From CAVQXR01 sp963717955 (GTDB taxonomy: Bacteria > Actinomycetota > Thermoleophilia > Gaiellales > Gaiellaceae): a stretch of 64,000 bases of DNA. The notes under the pieces were generated by a model that ran no database searches, was not told the origin of the DNA, and saw nothing but the letters and a program-made list of their open reading frames with translations. A program made the translations under genes and the position numbers. The stretch is taken from positions 1 to 64,000 of the forward strand of contig CAVQXR010000001.1 of NCBI GenBank assembly GCA_963717955.1, written 5' to 3'. Shown one piece after another: positions 40,168 to 50,756 of this stretch; position 1 is the stretch's first letter, and each line of letters starts with the position of its first letter.

Positions 40168-42111
40168 GTGGTGAGGGGTCGCGTCCTGGGGTTGGTTGTG
40201 CTTGCCGCGCTTGCGGGTGGGGTTGTCGGTGTCTTGGTGCTGTCGGCGGGGGCGCGGGCGCAGCCCGTGCTCGCGAGCCAGACGCCGTCGCTTGCCGAGA
40301 CGGCGGGCGCTGTGCCGCGGGGGACGGTGCTTTTCTCGAGCGCCCGCGCGGAGGCGTACGGCGGTGAGGTGTATGTGGTCGGGGCAGAGGGTGACGCGCC
40401 GCTGAACCTGACTGGTTTCGCGGGGGTGGATGAGCAGATGGCTGCCTCGCCGGACGGTTCGCTGGTGGCGTTCGTGAGCGATCGCAGCGGCCGTCGGGCG
40501 GTGTGGGTGGTGGGCCGGGACGGCAGCGGCTTGCGTCGCGTGAGCAGCGAGGTTGGCCCCTATGACGACATTCTTCCGCTCGTCTGGTCGCGCAATGGCC
40601 GCTGGCTCGCCTTTGCGACCCGCGACTATGAGCACAGCGAGGTGCAGGTCGTCGACCCGCGGTCGGGCACGGTACGTCTGCGGGTTCCCAACGCTATTTG
40701 GCCGGCGCTGGCACCTGGTGGCGGTTTCGTTGCCGTGGTCGAGGACCGTCCGCGGGGAGAGGGTCGGGTGGCGGTCTATGCGTTGGGGGGCCGCCGGCTG
40801 TGGCGTGTGCCCGGCCTGGCACCGTTGTGGTCGCCGACGGGTCGGGAGCTGGCGGTGCGCCGCGGCAACGGCACGGTGCTGCTTGACCTGCACGCGCGTG
40901 TCGTCGGCCGCCTGCCGGGTGAGGTGGTGGCGTTCTCGCCGGACGGCTCGCGGCTGGCCTACCGGCTGCTGCCGAACGGTCGCATCAGGGTGGCCGACCG
41001 CAGCGGCCGGGTGCTGCTGCGGCTGCCCTATCGAGGCAACGTTGAATGGTCGCCGGATGGCCGCCGGCTCGCCGTCGCAGGCGCACCCGTCGTCGTGGTC
41101 GATATGGCGCGGGGCACGGGCCGCCGCCTCGACGCGCTCGGCTGGTCGTTTGCGTGGTCGCCGGACGGACGCCGGCTCGCCGTGCTCGGGAGTTCAACCC
41201 TCAGCGTCGTCCCGGCCGCTGGCGGTGCCGGCCGCGTCGTGGCGCTCGGGCCGGAGCGGTCTGAGATCTGGCGTGCGGCGTGGCTCTCGAATGAGCGGAT
41301 CGCCTACGAGCTGCACGCGCCTTACACGCTCGAGCTGCACACCCTCGATGCCGGCACAGGACAGGTCAGGCAACTGGCGTCGGACCTGATCGACGACAGG
41401 CACCCGGCCTGGTCGCCTGACGGCCGTCAGATCGCGGTCTCCCGCTCACCCTACGACTGCGACGGCTGTCCGGTCGACGTCTACGTACTCAACGAGAGCG
41501 GCGACGTGCTGCGACGGCTGACGAACAACCCGTACTACATCTACGCCTGGGAGCCGGCCTGGTCGCCGGACGGCACCAAGATCGCGTTCACGCGGGCAAC
41601 CGTCGACAGGCCCTCTTTCATCGCCGTCCTAGCAGCCGACGGCAGCGGCGAAGCGCAGGCGGTGACGCCCGCTGACGGGCCAGACGACGCCTGGGCGGAG
41701 AGCCCAGCCTGGTCACCGGACGGCTCGTTGATCGCGTTTGCCAACGGCGGCATCGCGGTCGTGCGCCCTGACGGCACGGGTATGCGTCAGCTGGTCGCCG
41801 ACCCCGGCGAGCACCCCACCTGGTCGCCGGACGGCGCCTGGATCGCCTACCGCAGCCCCGACGGTATCGCCATCGTTCCCCGCGAAGGCGGCAGCCCGCG
41901 CCTCGTGACGTCGCTCTGCGCCAACACCTACCTCGCCGGTCTCTCGTGGTCGCCCGACGGCGCCTGGCTCGCGTTCGCCGTCGACAACTGCGGCGAGACG
42001 GTGCCAAACATCGACATCCATGCGGTACGAATCGACGGAAGCGCCAGACAGCGCCTCACCGACGACCCCGCTCCCGACCTCGACCCCGTCTGGCGACCAA
42101 CCCCTCCGTGA
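40168..42111 (+). CDS. Secreted or membrane-anchored TolB-like beta-propeller protein
   Basis: A 647-residue protein from GTG with an N-terminal signal-anchor (VLGLVVLAALAGGVVGVLVL) and at least ten WD40-like/PD40 units, seen as repeated WSPDG(R)xLA(F/V) segments (EWSPDGRRLAVAG, PAWSPDGRQIAVSR, WSPDGTKIAFTRA, WSPDGAWIAYRSP). The pattern is that of TolB/DPP-type six- or seven-bladed propellers, usually scaffolds for protein contact. Its TGA overlaps the next start (GTGA), so it is coupled to the cyclase-ATPase gene. Confidence 0.82.
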   Translation: MVRGRVLGLVVLAALAGGVVGVLVLSAGARAQPVLASQTPSLAETAGAVPRGTVLFSSARAEAYGGEVYVVGAEGDAPLNLTGFAGVDEQMAASPDGSLVAFVSDRSGRRAVWVVGRDGSGLRRVSSEVGPYDDILPLVWSRNGRWLAFATRDYEHSEVQVVDPRSGTVRLRVPNAIWPALAPGGGFVAVVEDRPRGEGRVAVYALGGRRLWRVPGLAPLWSPTGRELAVRRGNGTVLLDLHARVVGRLPGEVVAFSPDGSRLAYRLLPNGRIRVADRSGRVLLRLPYRGNVEWSPDGRRLAVAGAPVVVVDMARGTGRRLDALGWSFAWSPDGRRLAVLGSSTLSVVPAAGGAGRVVALGPERSEIWRAAWLSNERIAYELHAPYTLELHTLDAGTGQVRQLASDLIDDRHPAWSPDGRQIAVSRSPYDCDGCPVDVYVLNESGDVLRRLTNNPYYIYAWEPAWSPDGTKIAFTRATVDRPSFIAVLAADGSGEAQAVTPADGPDDAWAESPAWSPDGSLIAFANGGIAVVRPDGTGMRQLVADPGEHPTWSPDGAWIAYRSPDGIAIVPREGGSPRLVTSLCANTYLAGLSWSPDGAWLAFAVDNCGETVPNIDIHAVRIDGSARQRLTDDPAPDLDPVWRPTPP

Positions 42112-44843
42112 TCCCGGGCTCGGCGAATTCTCGGGAGCGGTTCGGCGTGCAGCGGCACCGGCTTGCGGGTGCGCCGCAGGGGACGGTGACGATGCTGTTC
42201 ACGGATATCGAGGGCTCGACGCGGCTGTTGGCCGAGCTCGGGGATGAGCGGTACGGGGTCGTGCTTGCGGAGCACCATCGGTTGCTGCGTGACGCGTTCG
42301 ATCGCCACGGCGGCTATGAGGTGCAGACCGAGGGTGACGCGTTCTTTGTCACGTTTGCCAGCGCCACGGCCGCGGTTGCGGCGGCGGTGATGGGGCAGCG
42401 GTCGCTGGCCGCCCATGCCTTCGCGCACGGAGGCATGGTGCGTGTGCGGATGGGTGTGCACACGGGGGAGGCACGGGTCGGTGTGGACAGCTACGTCGGG
42501 CTTGAGGTTCATCGAGCGGCACGGATCGGGGCGGCCGGCCACGGCGGCCAGATCGTTCTCTCCGAGCAGACCCGTTCCCTTGTTGGCGCCCAGGGGCTGC
42601 CGGCAGGCGTTACGGTTCGCGACCTCGGCATCCACCGTCTCAAGGACATCGCCGAGCCGCAGCACCTCTACGACCTCGCCGTCGACGGGTTACCGTCGAG
42701 GTTCCCGCCGCTGAGGACGCTCGAACCGGGCCCCGTCGAGCTTCCCGCGGTAGCGGACGCGCTGATCGGCCGCGAGCGCGAGTTGCAGCGTCTCGCCACG
42801 ATCGTCACCGAGGAGGGGGCGCGGCTGGTGACGCTGACCGGAGCCGGCGGCAGCGGCAAGACCCGGCTTGCCGTCGAAGCCGCCGCGCGGCTTGCCGATC
42901 GCTTCCCCGACGGGATCTTCTTCTGCGATCTGGCTCCGCTGGCAGAGCACGGCCTCGTGATCCCGACGATCGCGGCCGTGCTCGGGCTGCGCGACGAAGG
43001 GCCACGCCCGGTCGCCGAGCGTGTGGCCGAGTACCTGCACGCCCGCCGGGCGCTGCTCGTCCTGGACAACTTCGAACACGTGCTCGACGCCGCGAGCGGG
43101 ATTGCGCAACTGCTCGCCGCCACCGGCCAGTTGCGCATGGTCGCGACGTCGCGGCTGCCGCTTCGCATCGCCGCCGAACGGGAGTTCCCGGTCGCGCCGC
43201 TGGAGCCCGTCGACGCAGCCGCCCTGTTTCGCGAACGGGCCGCCACCGCAGCCCCCACCGTTGCCCTGGACGAGATCGAGGAAGCGGCGGTGCGCCAACT
43301 GTGCGAGCGTGTCGATCGCCTCCCGCTCGCGATCGAACTCGCTGCCGCCCGTCTCCGCACGCTCACCCTCGAACAGCTGCTGGCACGCCTCGACCGGCGC
43401 CTCTCGCTGCTCACCAGCGGGCGACGGGACGCGCCAGACCGCCAACAGACGCTCCGCGCCACCATCGACTGGAGCTACCAGCTCCTGGCTCCGACCGCCC
43501 AACAGCTGCTGGAACGCCTCTCGGTGTTCGCGGGCGGCTGCACACTCGACGCCGCAGAGAACGTCTGCGACGCCCAGCTCGACGATCTCGACGCCCTCGT
43601 CGACGCCTCTCTGCTGCGCTTCGACGGGCACCGCTTCACGCAGCTCGAAACCATCCGCGAGTACGCCTCGGATCGGCTTCTCGCATCCGGCAGCCACCAC
43701 GCGGTGGCCGGCAGGCATTGCGTCTACTTCGTGACGGTGGTCGAAGGCGTGGAGGATGACCTCCGCGGCCGCGATCATGCTCGGGCCCGCGACCTGCTCA
43801 CCGCCGATCTCGACAACCTCCGTGCCGCGATGAGCCACGGGTTTGACAGCGGGGCACCCGAGCTTGGAGCACGCCTCGCCTCGTCGCTTCTCTACTTCTG
43901 GGAAGGGCAGTCCGTTCCGGAAGGACGACACTGGCTCGATCGGGCACTTGAGTATGAAGGGCAGTTGCCTGCCGACGTTCGCGCTCGGGCCCTGGCTGCT
44001 TTGCCGCTCTATCTCGGCTGGAGCGGGAACGATTCCGAGATCGAATCCCGGCTCGCTCCAGTCCTTCCCTTCCTTGCAACGACCGACCGGCGGGCTCACG
44101 CGAGGACGCTCGCCTGGGTCGCCAGTACGCGGGAGGATGCGGCCGCGGCACGGCATGGCTACTCCGAGGCACTGGCGTTGGCTCGCGAGTTCGGCGAACC
44201 AGTCGATGTCGCCGACGTGCTCCTCATGGGCTGGAAACCCGCCCTAGTGTTCGAGGATCCCCAGGGCGCTCGCCGCGCCTCGGAGGAGGCGCTCACCCTA
44301 TACCGCCAGGTCGGAGACCGTGTCCGGGAGGGGATCGCGTTGGTCAACCTTGGCGCCGTCGCGCTCGAGGTCGGCGACTGGGCCGAGGCGGCTGCGCTTA
44401 CCGAGCAAGCATTAGGAAGCGACATGCCGGGCGGCAGCGTGTACTCGCTTTGCGGTGCCCTCGGGAACCTCGCAATTGCCCGTCTCATGCTCGGCCACCA
44501 CCCGGAGACGGCCGAACCGCTTCTCGAGCAGGCATTCCATCTCAACCGCACCCACGGCCTCGGCGATTGCAACGAATGCGAATTCCTTGCCGCCCAGGGA
44601 TGCATCGCCGCACAGACTGATCCAGCCCTTGCAGTTCAACTCGCCGCATGCGCTCAGGGAGTCCTCGAACGGTGCGACCTCTCCGGCGCACAACCGACGG
44701 TCGTCGACGCGATGATCGATCGCTACATCCGACCCCTCCGCAGCAAAATCGGGGAGACGGCATTCGAAGCGGCCTGGTCGACCGGATACCGGACACCTCC
44801 CCAGCAAGCATGGCCCACATCCGCACCGTCCAAGGTCCCATAA
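42108..44843 (+). CDS. Class III adenylate/guanylate cyclase domain fused to a STAND ATPase
   Basis: About 911 residues. Residues 25-190 form a class III cyclase homology domain: TVTMLFTDIEGSTRLLAELG (first metal Asp), EVQTEGDAFFVTF (second Asp), GLEVHRAARIGAAGHGGQIV (the transition-state region, with His where many have Asn). Next comes an NB-ARC-like ATPase (TLTGAGGSGKTRLAVEAAAR; Walker B LLVLDNFEHVLD; ATSRLPLRIAAEREFPVAPL) and a long TPR-like helical C-terminus. Such actinobacterial proteins are signalling regulators, often without a DNA-binding domain, as here. GTG 42108 is coupled to the propeller gene; GTG 42147 is an alternative. Intact. Confidence 0.85.
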   Translation: MIPGSANSRERFGVQRHRLAGAPQGTVTMLFTDIEGSTRLLAELGDERYGVVLAEHHRLLRDAFDRHGGYEVQTEGDAFFVTFASATAAVAAAVMGQRSLAAHAFAHGGMVRVRMGVHTGEARVGVDSYVGLEVHRAARIGAAGHGGQIVLSEQTRSLVGAQGLPAGVTVRDLGIHRLKDIAEPQHLYDLAVDGLPSRFPPLRTLEPGPVELPAVADALIGRERELQRLATIVTEEGARLVTLTGAGGSGKTRLAVEAAARLADRFPDGIFFCDLAPLAEHGLVIPTIAAVLGLRDEGPRPVAERVAEYLHARRALLVLDNFEHVLDAASGIAQLLAATGQLRMVATSRLPLRIAAEREFPVAPLEPVDAAALFRERAATAAPTVALDEIEEAAVRQLCERVDRLPLAIELAAARLRTLTLEQLLARLDRRLSLLTSGRRDAPDRQQTLRATIDWSYQLLAPTAQQLLERLSVFAGGCTLDAAENVCDAQLDDLDALVDASLLRFDGHRFTQLETIREYASDRLLASGSHHAVAGRHCVYFVTVVEGVEDDLRGRDHARARDLLTADLDNLRAAMSHGFDSGAPELGARLASSLLYFWEGQSVPEGRHWLDRALEYEGQLPADVRARALAALPLYLGWSGNDSEIESRLAPVLPFLATTDRRAHARTLAWVASTREDAAAARHGYSEALALAREFGEPVDVADVLLMGWKPALVFEDPQGARRASEEALTLYRQVGDRVREGIALVNLGAVALEVGDWAEAAALTEQALGSDMPGGSVYSLCGALGNLAIARLMLGHHPETAEPLLEQAFHLNRTHGLGDCNECEFLAAQGCIAAQTDPALAVQLAACAQGVLERCDLSGAQPTVVDAMIDRYIRPLRSKIGETAFEAAWSTGYRTPPQQAWPTSAPSKVP

Positions 44844-44859
44844 CCAGCCGACCGGCCGT

Positions 44860-45000
44860 GGGAGTCCCACCCCACCGCTGCGCTTTCAGGGGGGAGGGGA
44901 TCGCTCCGGCCGGAGATCGCGCACAACGACCTCCGCCCCACTGAAGTCCACCAGTACGATCTCGAACCTGTCACGCGCCAGCCCGGCTCGTGTGTCTGGC
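44860..45000 (-). pseudogene. Family 1 ORF remnant, copy b
   Basis: Only the C-terminal half is left: RDRFEIVLVDFSGAEVVVRD then LRPERSPPP and stop at 44886, plus the outer repeat end (GGGAGTCCCACCCC and TTCAGGGGGGAGG). The FYGLHD half is gone. It lies about 130 bp before the second propeller gene, the same relative position as the other copies. Confidence 0.55.
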
Positions 45001-45131
45001 ATCCGGTTGTCTGTTTCGTACCCCTCTCTCGAGCATCGACCGGAAGCGGGGGGTCGTTTGGGCGGCGGATCGGCCTCTTGACTTCGGCTTCTGGCAAGGC
45101 GATCGTTCGGGACGACGCTCGGGGGTGCGGT

Positions 45132-46158
45132 GTGTGCGTAGGTCGACGGCGGTTGTGGCTGACGGTGCTGGCGGTGATGCTGTGGGCGCTGGCGGCCGGT
45201 GGCTCGCATGGGGCCGTTCTCAGCGCTGAACCGGAGCGCCTGGTTGGTTCCGAGGGCGGGCCGATCGCGTTCGCTCTCCGGGACTGGACCGTCAGCGACA
45301 ACATCGAGATCTTCCTGGTGAACGCCGATGGCAGCGGGATTCGCAATCTCTCCTCGCGGCCGAACGGCGACGACACCGCGCCCGTTTGGTCACCCGATGG
45401 CCGTGAGCTGGCGTTTCTCACTAGCAGCTGTTTCCGCACGCCATGTGAGTACGGCATCATGTCGTCGGGGTCGAGGACGGGAGCGTTCGGCGGCTGACTC
45501 GGTCACAGCGAGACTGGCCTGCCGCCTGGTCGCCAGATGGCACGCAGCTCGCCTTCCGACGACCGGGCAAGGGCATCTACCTGATCGGCCCCGATGGCAG
45601 CGGCCGTCAATGGCTCACGAGAGGCCAGGGGGCCGAATGGTCGCCGGACGGAGCACTGATCGCGGTCAGCAAGGCTGACGGCATCTACCTGATCGACCCT
45701 GACGGCAGCGGGCAGCGCCGGCTCGCACGGAGAAACTGCTCACCGATTCCGTGCACCATCTCATGGTCTCCTGACGGGCGCAGCCTGGTCTTCGGAGACG
45801 GCCCCTACTCTCTTGCCCCACCATCTACCGGTTGAACACAGACGGCAGCGGCCTGCAGCGACTCGCAAGGAAAGCCCAGCATCCGGCCTGGTCGCCCGCC
45901 GGGCAACACATCGCCTATACCGGTGTCGACGGCGGTATCCACACGATGAACGCAGACGGCAGCGGGAAGCTTCGGCTTGTCGAGGACGGCGAATCCCCGT
46001 CGTGGTCACCGGTCGGTCGACAGATCGCGTTCACGGTCGTCGCCGGGCCAATGGCCGGGGTTTGGGTGATGAACTCGAACGGGACCGGGACGAGAAGGGT
46101 GTTCGAAGCATCAGATCTCGGCTTCCCCAGTGGTGCCGTCTGGTCACCCGCTGGTTAG
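45132..46158 (+). pseudogene. Second TolB-like beta-propeller gene, two frameshifts
   Basis: GTG start, signal-anchor (RLWLTVLAVMLWALAAGG), then propeller units (PVWSPDGRELAFLTS; AAWSPDGTQLAFRRPG; EWSPDGALIAVSKA; ISWSPDGRSLVFGD; PAWSPAGQHIAYTG; PSWSPVGRQIAFTV). The frame is broken near 45460 and again near 45818; each time the repeats continue immediately in another frame. The result would be about 340 residues, shorter than the first propeller. Ends at WSPAG then TAG. Confidence 0.7.
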
Positions 46159-46242
46159 GTTCTCGCGGAGAATGTTCGTGCCGTACGGGTAGTGAACCTG
46201 TCTGCGCGGCCGGCCGTTGAGATGGTAGGTGCGGACGGCGGG

Positions 46243-46545
46243 ACTCCCGGCCCCGTCCCGCGTTTCACCGGGAAGGGAGTCGTTCAAGACGACACTTGCG
46301 CACCACGACCTCCGCCCCACCGAAGTCCACAACCACGATCTCGAACCTCTCCCGCCACCCCGGCTCGTCGCGCAGCATCTCGGCAAGCTCGCGTTCGGCG
46401 TCGTCGAGCCGGAGGTAGAACTCGGTCACCTCGCGGATCTCCCGGTCGTGGAGGCCGTAGAAGGTGCGGGCCATCACGAGAGTGTCGCGCGGGGCGGGGG
46501 CGCTGTCGAGATGGCCGGTTCGGGCGTGGCTGTTGGGGCGGATCG
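46243..46545. repeat. Family 1 repeat, copy c
   Basis: Full-length copy: outer end ACTCCCGGCCCCGTCCCGCG, ORF body, and AGTGTCGCGCGGGGCGGGGG with CTGTCGAGATGG upstream of the ORF. It lies just before the methyltransferase gene. Confidence 0.65.
46265..46474 (-). CDS. Family 1 ORF (FYGLHD protein), copy c
   Basis: 69 residues: MARTFYGLHDREIREVTEFY, then LRLDDAERELAEMLRDEPGW, RERFEIVVVDFGGAEVVVRK and a short basic tail. An acidic alpha-helix followed by a beta-hairpin-like hydrophobic segment; no family recognised. Same length as copy d, with most differences in the last ten residues, suggesting selection on the body. No Shine-Dalgarno before ATG. Divergent from the methyltransferase gene, whose start is 219 bp away. 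Confidence 0.6.
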   Translation of the reverse strand: MARTFYGLHDREIREVTEFYLRLDDAERELAEMLRDEPGWRERFEIVVVDFGGAEVVVRKCRLERLPSR

Positions 46546-46692
46546 CTTGTCGCACGAACTGGTCGCGCGGGCCTCGCCCGGCGACTGTGGCCAAGGTCCG
46601 CCGGATGCTTTGTTCTTCGGAGCCTGCCGGTGGCGTCGATTGGCGGCATGGACGATGATGCAGCCGTGACGAGTAGGGGGTGCTGATAAGGG

Positions 46693-49600
46693 ATGGGCGA
46701 AGAAGGAGCTCCCCTTGAGGGCACCCGGACGCTCCGGGAGTGGGTTCCGGACGGCAAGGTCGCATCCGGGTTCGCGGTGGTCGAGCTCGTTGTCGGTCGC
46801 GATGAGGCTCAGCTTGCGCTCGAGATCGTGGTGCTCGATGCCGGCCCGACGGCGAGCATGTCACGTGAGGCGTTGGGGTCGTTCCATGCTGCCCGTCTCG
46901 GCAAACGCGTGAGCCCGGTGGTGGTGGTGGCGCGACGCTTGGGGCAGGCGTGGCTGTTCGGGCCGAACGCGCAGGCTGCGGTTGTCGGGCCGCTTCCTGC
47001 TGAGCAGGCGCAGCGGATGCTGCAGTCGGCGCTTGATGAGCCGTCGGGGCTTGCGGCGCGGCAACGGCTCGGCGGGATGTACGCGGCGATCGAGGGGACG
47101 AAACCGGGGGTCGTAACCGATTACCTGCCGGGTGTCGCGAACGCTGGGCTGTTCGCAACCCACGAGCTGCGCCACGGCGTCCGTCGACGTCCCGATTGGC
47201 CATCGGCGTGCGTGGCATCAGAGCCACTTCTACGCCTTCGACGCGAGGCCCTGATCGAGGCGCTCGGGTACACGGCACAGTCGGTCGCCGCACACGCGTT
47301 GATCCTGTTCGCCGACGGGGTCACGTCCCGGGCGGTCGCGGTGATGCTGGACGAGAGCGAGAGCTTCGACGGCGACTCGAGCCGCTTCTCGGTGTCGCCT
47401 GTCGCCTACGCGGTGTCGATCGCGCAGAAGCACGAGCTGTCGTGGGTGATGATTCTGCGCGGCTCCCAGCTTCGCCTCTACCCGGCCCGCGCTGAGCTCG
47501 GGGTGGGCCGCAAGGGGCTTGGCGGAGACGTACTTCGAGATCGACCTCGCACTTGTCACCGACGAGACGGCAGGGTTCCTGCCGCTCGTGTTCTCTGCGC
47601 CCGCCCTCACCGAGAAGGGATCGACAGCCGAGATCCTTGCCTCGAGCGCCCAGTACGCGGTCGCGTTGGGTGAGCGGTTGCGCGACCAGGTGTACGAGCA
47701 GATCGTGCCGCGCCTCTCGCTCGCGATCGCCCCCCAGCTTCCCGCGCTCGGGCACCCGCTCGACCGCGAGGGCCTCGACCTCGCCTACCAGCTCACGCTG
47801 CGCGTGTTCTTCCGACTGCTGTTCCAGGCGTACGCCGAGGACAGGAAGCTGCTGCCGTTCGGCGAGAACCCCCGCTACGACCGCAACGCCCTCAACACGC
47901 TCGCCAGCGACCTCGCCGAGAACCCCGAGCAGGTGTTCGATCGCGAACTCGACCTCGATGTGGGACGACCTCGCGCAGGTCTGGCATGTCATCGACAAGG
48001 GCGACACGGCCTGGTCGGTGCCGCCCTACAACGGCGGCCTGTTCGGCTGCGATCCCGAACTGCAACCCGAAGGCGCGCTGCTCGAGCGGATCAACGTCAC
48101 GCAACGACGTGATGGGGCCGGTGCTGCGGGCCATGCTGATCGACACGGCTGAGGATGTCACCGGCCCGATCGACTTCCGGTCGCTCAGCGTCCGCGAGTT
48201 CGGGACGATCTACGAGGGCCTGCTCGAGTCGAACCTCGCGATCGCCGACACCGACCTCGTCCTCGACGACAACGACACCTGGGTGCCCGCCAAGGCTGGC
48301 GAAGCACCTGACCCGGAGCGCAGCGCCCCCGCGGGCAGCGTCTACTTCCACAACACGAGCGGGCAGCGGAAGGGCACCGGCTCGTACTTCACCCCGTCGT
48401 TCGTCGTCGAGCACCTGCTCGAGCGTGCGCTCGACCCGACCCTCGACGAGCACCTCGCCCGCGTCAAGGAGAAGCTCGATGCCGGCGACCAGGCCGGCGC
48501 CGCCGACCTGTTCTTCGACTTCCGGGTCGCCGACCTCGCGATGGGCTCGGCCACTTCCTCACCGCAGCGATCGACCACCTCGAGGCGGGCATGGCCGCGT
48601 TCCTCGCCGAGAACCCGATCCCCGGCGTCACGAACGAACTCCGCCACCTCGAGCAAGCCGCCCGCGACGCCGTCGGCCCCGACGCCCTCGACCCGGAGCC
48701 GTCCTCGCTGCTGCGCCGCCAGATCGCCCGCCGCTGCATCTACGGACTCGACATCAACCCGATCGCCGTCGAGCTCGCCCGCGTCTCGATCTGGATCCAC
48801 ACCTTCGTGCGCGGCCTGCCGATGTCGAGCCTCGACCACAACCTCGTCTGCGCCAACAGCCTCACCGGGATCGGCACCGTCGACGAGGCGCTCGACGTCC
48901 TCGTACCTGGACGCGACGGGGCTCCGAACGCTTTTCGACGCTGCAATCGAGAACGCGCTCGAGCGACGCAAGAGTCGTGCTCGTCGACGTCGCCAATGCG
49001 GCGGAGGCGACACGGAAGGAAGCACAGGACGCAAGCCGCGCCGTCATCAAGGCGAAGAGAAGAGGCCGAGCAGGCGAAGCTTCTATTCGATGCCGCTGTG
49101 CTGAAGCGGATTGGCGACGAGGTCCTCGTCGCCGCGGTCGAACCCGATGAGATTGCACGACTTGCCGGGGGACCGCAGCGCAGGAGCGTCTGGAAGGTCT
49201 CGCACCCGCGCACCTGCCGCTCCTGTTCCCCGAGGTATTCCTGCGCGAGAACGGCGGATTCGACGTACTCATCGGGAACCCGCCGTGGGAGAAGCTGAAG
49301 GTCGAGGAGCATTCTTGGTGGTGGCTCCGATTCCCGGGTCTCCGTAGTCTCGCAGTAGCTGCGCGAGCAACGGCGATTGGTTCGCTTCGCGAGCAACGCC
49401 CTGATCTTGATGCCGAATATCTGCGCGACGTAGAGCTGACGGCTGGCACTCGGAGTGTCATGGCCTCGGGTCCTTATCCGGGTATCGGTTCGGGAGATAT
49501 TGACCTCTATCAAGGCCTTTTCGTGGAGGAACTGGCTGCTTCTTCGCGACGGCGGTAGTCTAGGTCTGGTGTTGCCGCGGGGTGCGCTGACTGGATCGGG

Positions 49601-50756
49601 CACTGAGACCTGGCGCAAGACGATCCTGTCCCAGGGCACCTTTTCAAACGTCGTGTTCGTGGTGAACAACGGCAAGCTGGCTGTTCCCAGAAGTCCACGC
49701 GAGCTATTCGATTGCTTTAACTGTTGCGTTCCGGGGGAGCAGGCAGACGCGGTCTGTTTTGGAGGCCCGTTCTATACGCTGGATCAGTTTCTGGAGGGTC
49801 GTGATGCTGCGCTCGCCAGAGTGGGCGTAGATGAGTTTGTGGCATGGACGCCTTCTTCGTCGTTTCCCTACCTCAAAGACGTGGTTGCCGCGGAAGTCTT
49901 TCGGCAGATTCGGAACGCGCCGAACTTTGGGGAGACGAAACGATTCGAGTTCCGAAGGGTTCGAGAGATGGAATCGGCAGACAAGCACCTGTTTGACACT
50001 GACCTGGCAACCGCAAGAGGCGATCTTCCCGTGCTTACGGGGTCGTCGATAAACCTGTGGGATCCAGACTTCGGAGACGCCTATGCGATTGCTGGAAACG
50101 ATGCGCGTCAGCAGATGCTTCGCAAGATCACTCGTTCAGCGGCGAGGGCTCGAGTTCGGTTTGGTATGGCCTCGGGATCGCCACTTCCTCTGACCTTCCA
50201 CTTAACAGAGCTCGTATCGCCCTCAGGGATGTGACCGAACGCAACCAACTCCCGGACGATCATTGTCTGCGCTCATTCCACCGGGTGTCACGGCCATCGA
50301 GACCGCTCCTTGTTTGCTACGACGGCGTGGAGACGAGAAGGACGAGGCATTCGTCCTCGGGATTCTTGCCTCGATCCCATTCGACTGGTTCGCGCGGTGT
50401 ATCGTCAGAGTTCCACATCACACTTCGAACTTCTTAACGCTCTCCCGATTCCGCGAAGTCGACGCTGGGAGACCCTCGACGTGCACGAGTCGTTGAGATC
50501 GCCGGCCGGCTCGCTGCGCTGGATGCGCGATTCGAGGACTGGGCGTCGATGGTCGGTGTCCCCATCGGTTCAGTCAAGAGCCGAGAAGAGCGGGATGCCC
50601 TTGAGGCGGAGACTGATGCTCTGGTCGCGCAGCTTTATGGACTCTCGCGAGTGCAGCTCGTGCATGTGTTCGCGACGTTCCATCGCGGCTGGGACTATGG
50701 GCCGCGCCTGGCGAGCGTGCTGCGGTTACTTCGATGCCTTGGAGGGGGCTGAGTGA
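46693..50756 (+). pseudogene. Large Eco57I-type DNA methyltransferase (frameshifted), first gene of a defence-like pair
   Basis: About 1350 codons after joining frames. The N-terminal 275 residues (GEEGAPLEGTRTLREWVPDG, then LELVV/ALEIVVLD segments, HELSWVMILRGSQLRLYPAR) resemble the N-terminal domain of type IIG/ISP-like RM proteins. A helical domain follows (LAYQLTLRVFFRLLFQAYAE; FGTIYEGLLESNLAIADTDL). The methyltransferase has QRKGTGSYFTPSFVVEHLLE, motif I FRVADLAMGS(GHFL) and motif IV GGFDVLIGNPPWEKLKVEEH (NPPW, N6-adenine type). The C-terminal target-recognition part ends EDWASMVGVPIGSVKSREER, YFDALEGAE. Frames break near 47510, 47955, 48100, 48545, 48905-49060, 49170 and 50230-50480. 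The end overlaps the helicase start. Confidence 0.75.
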
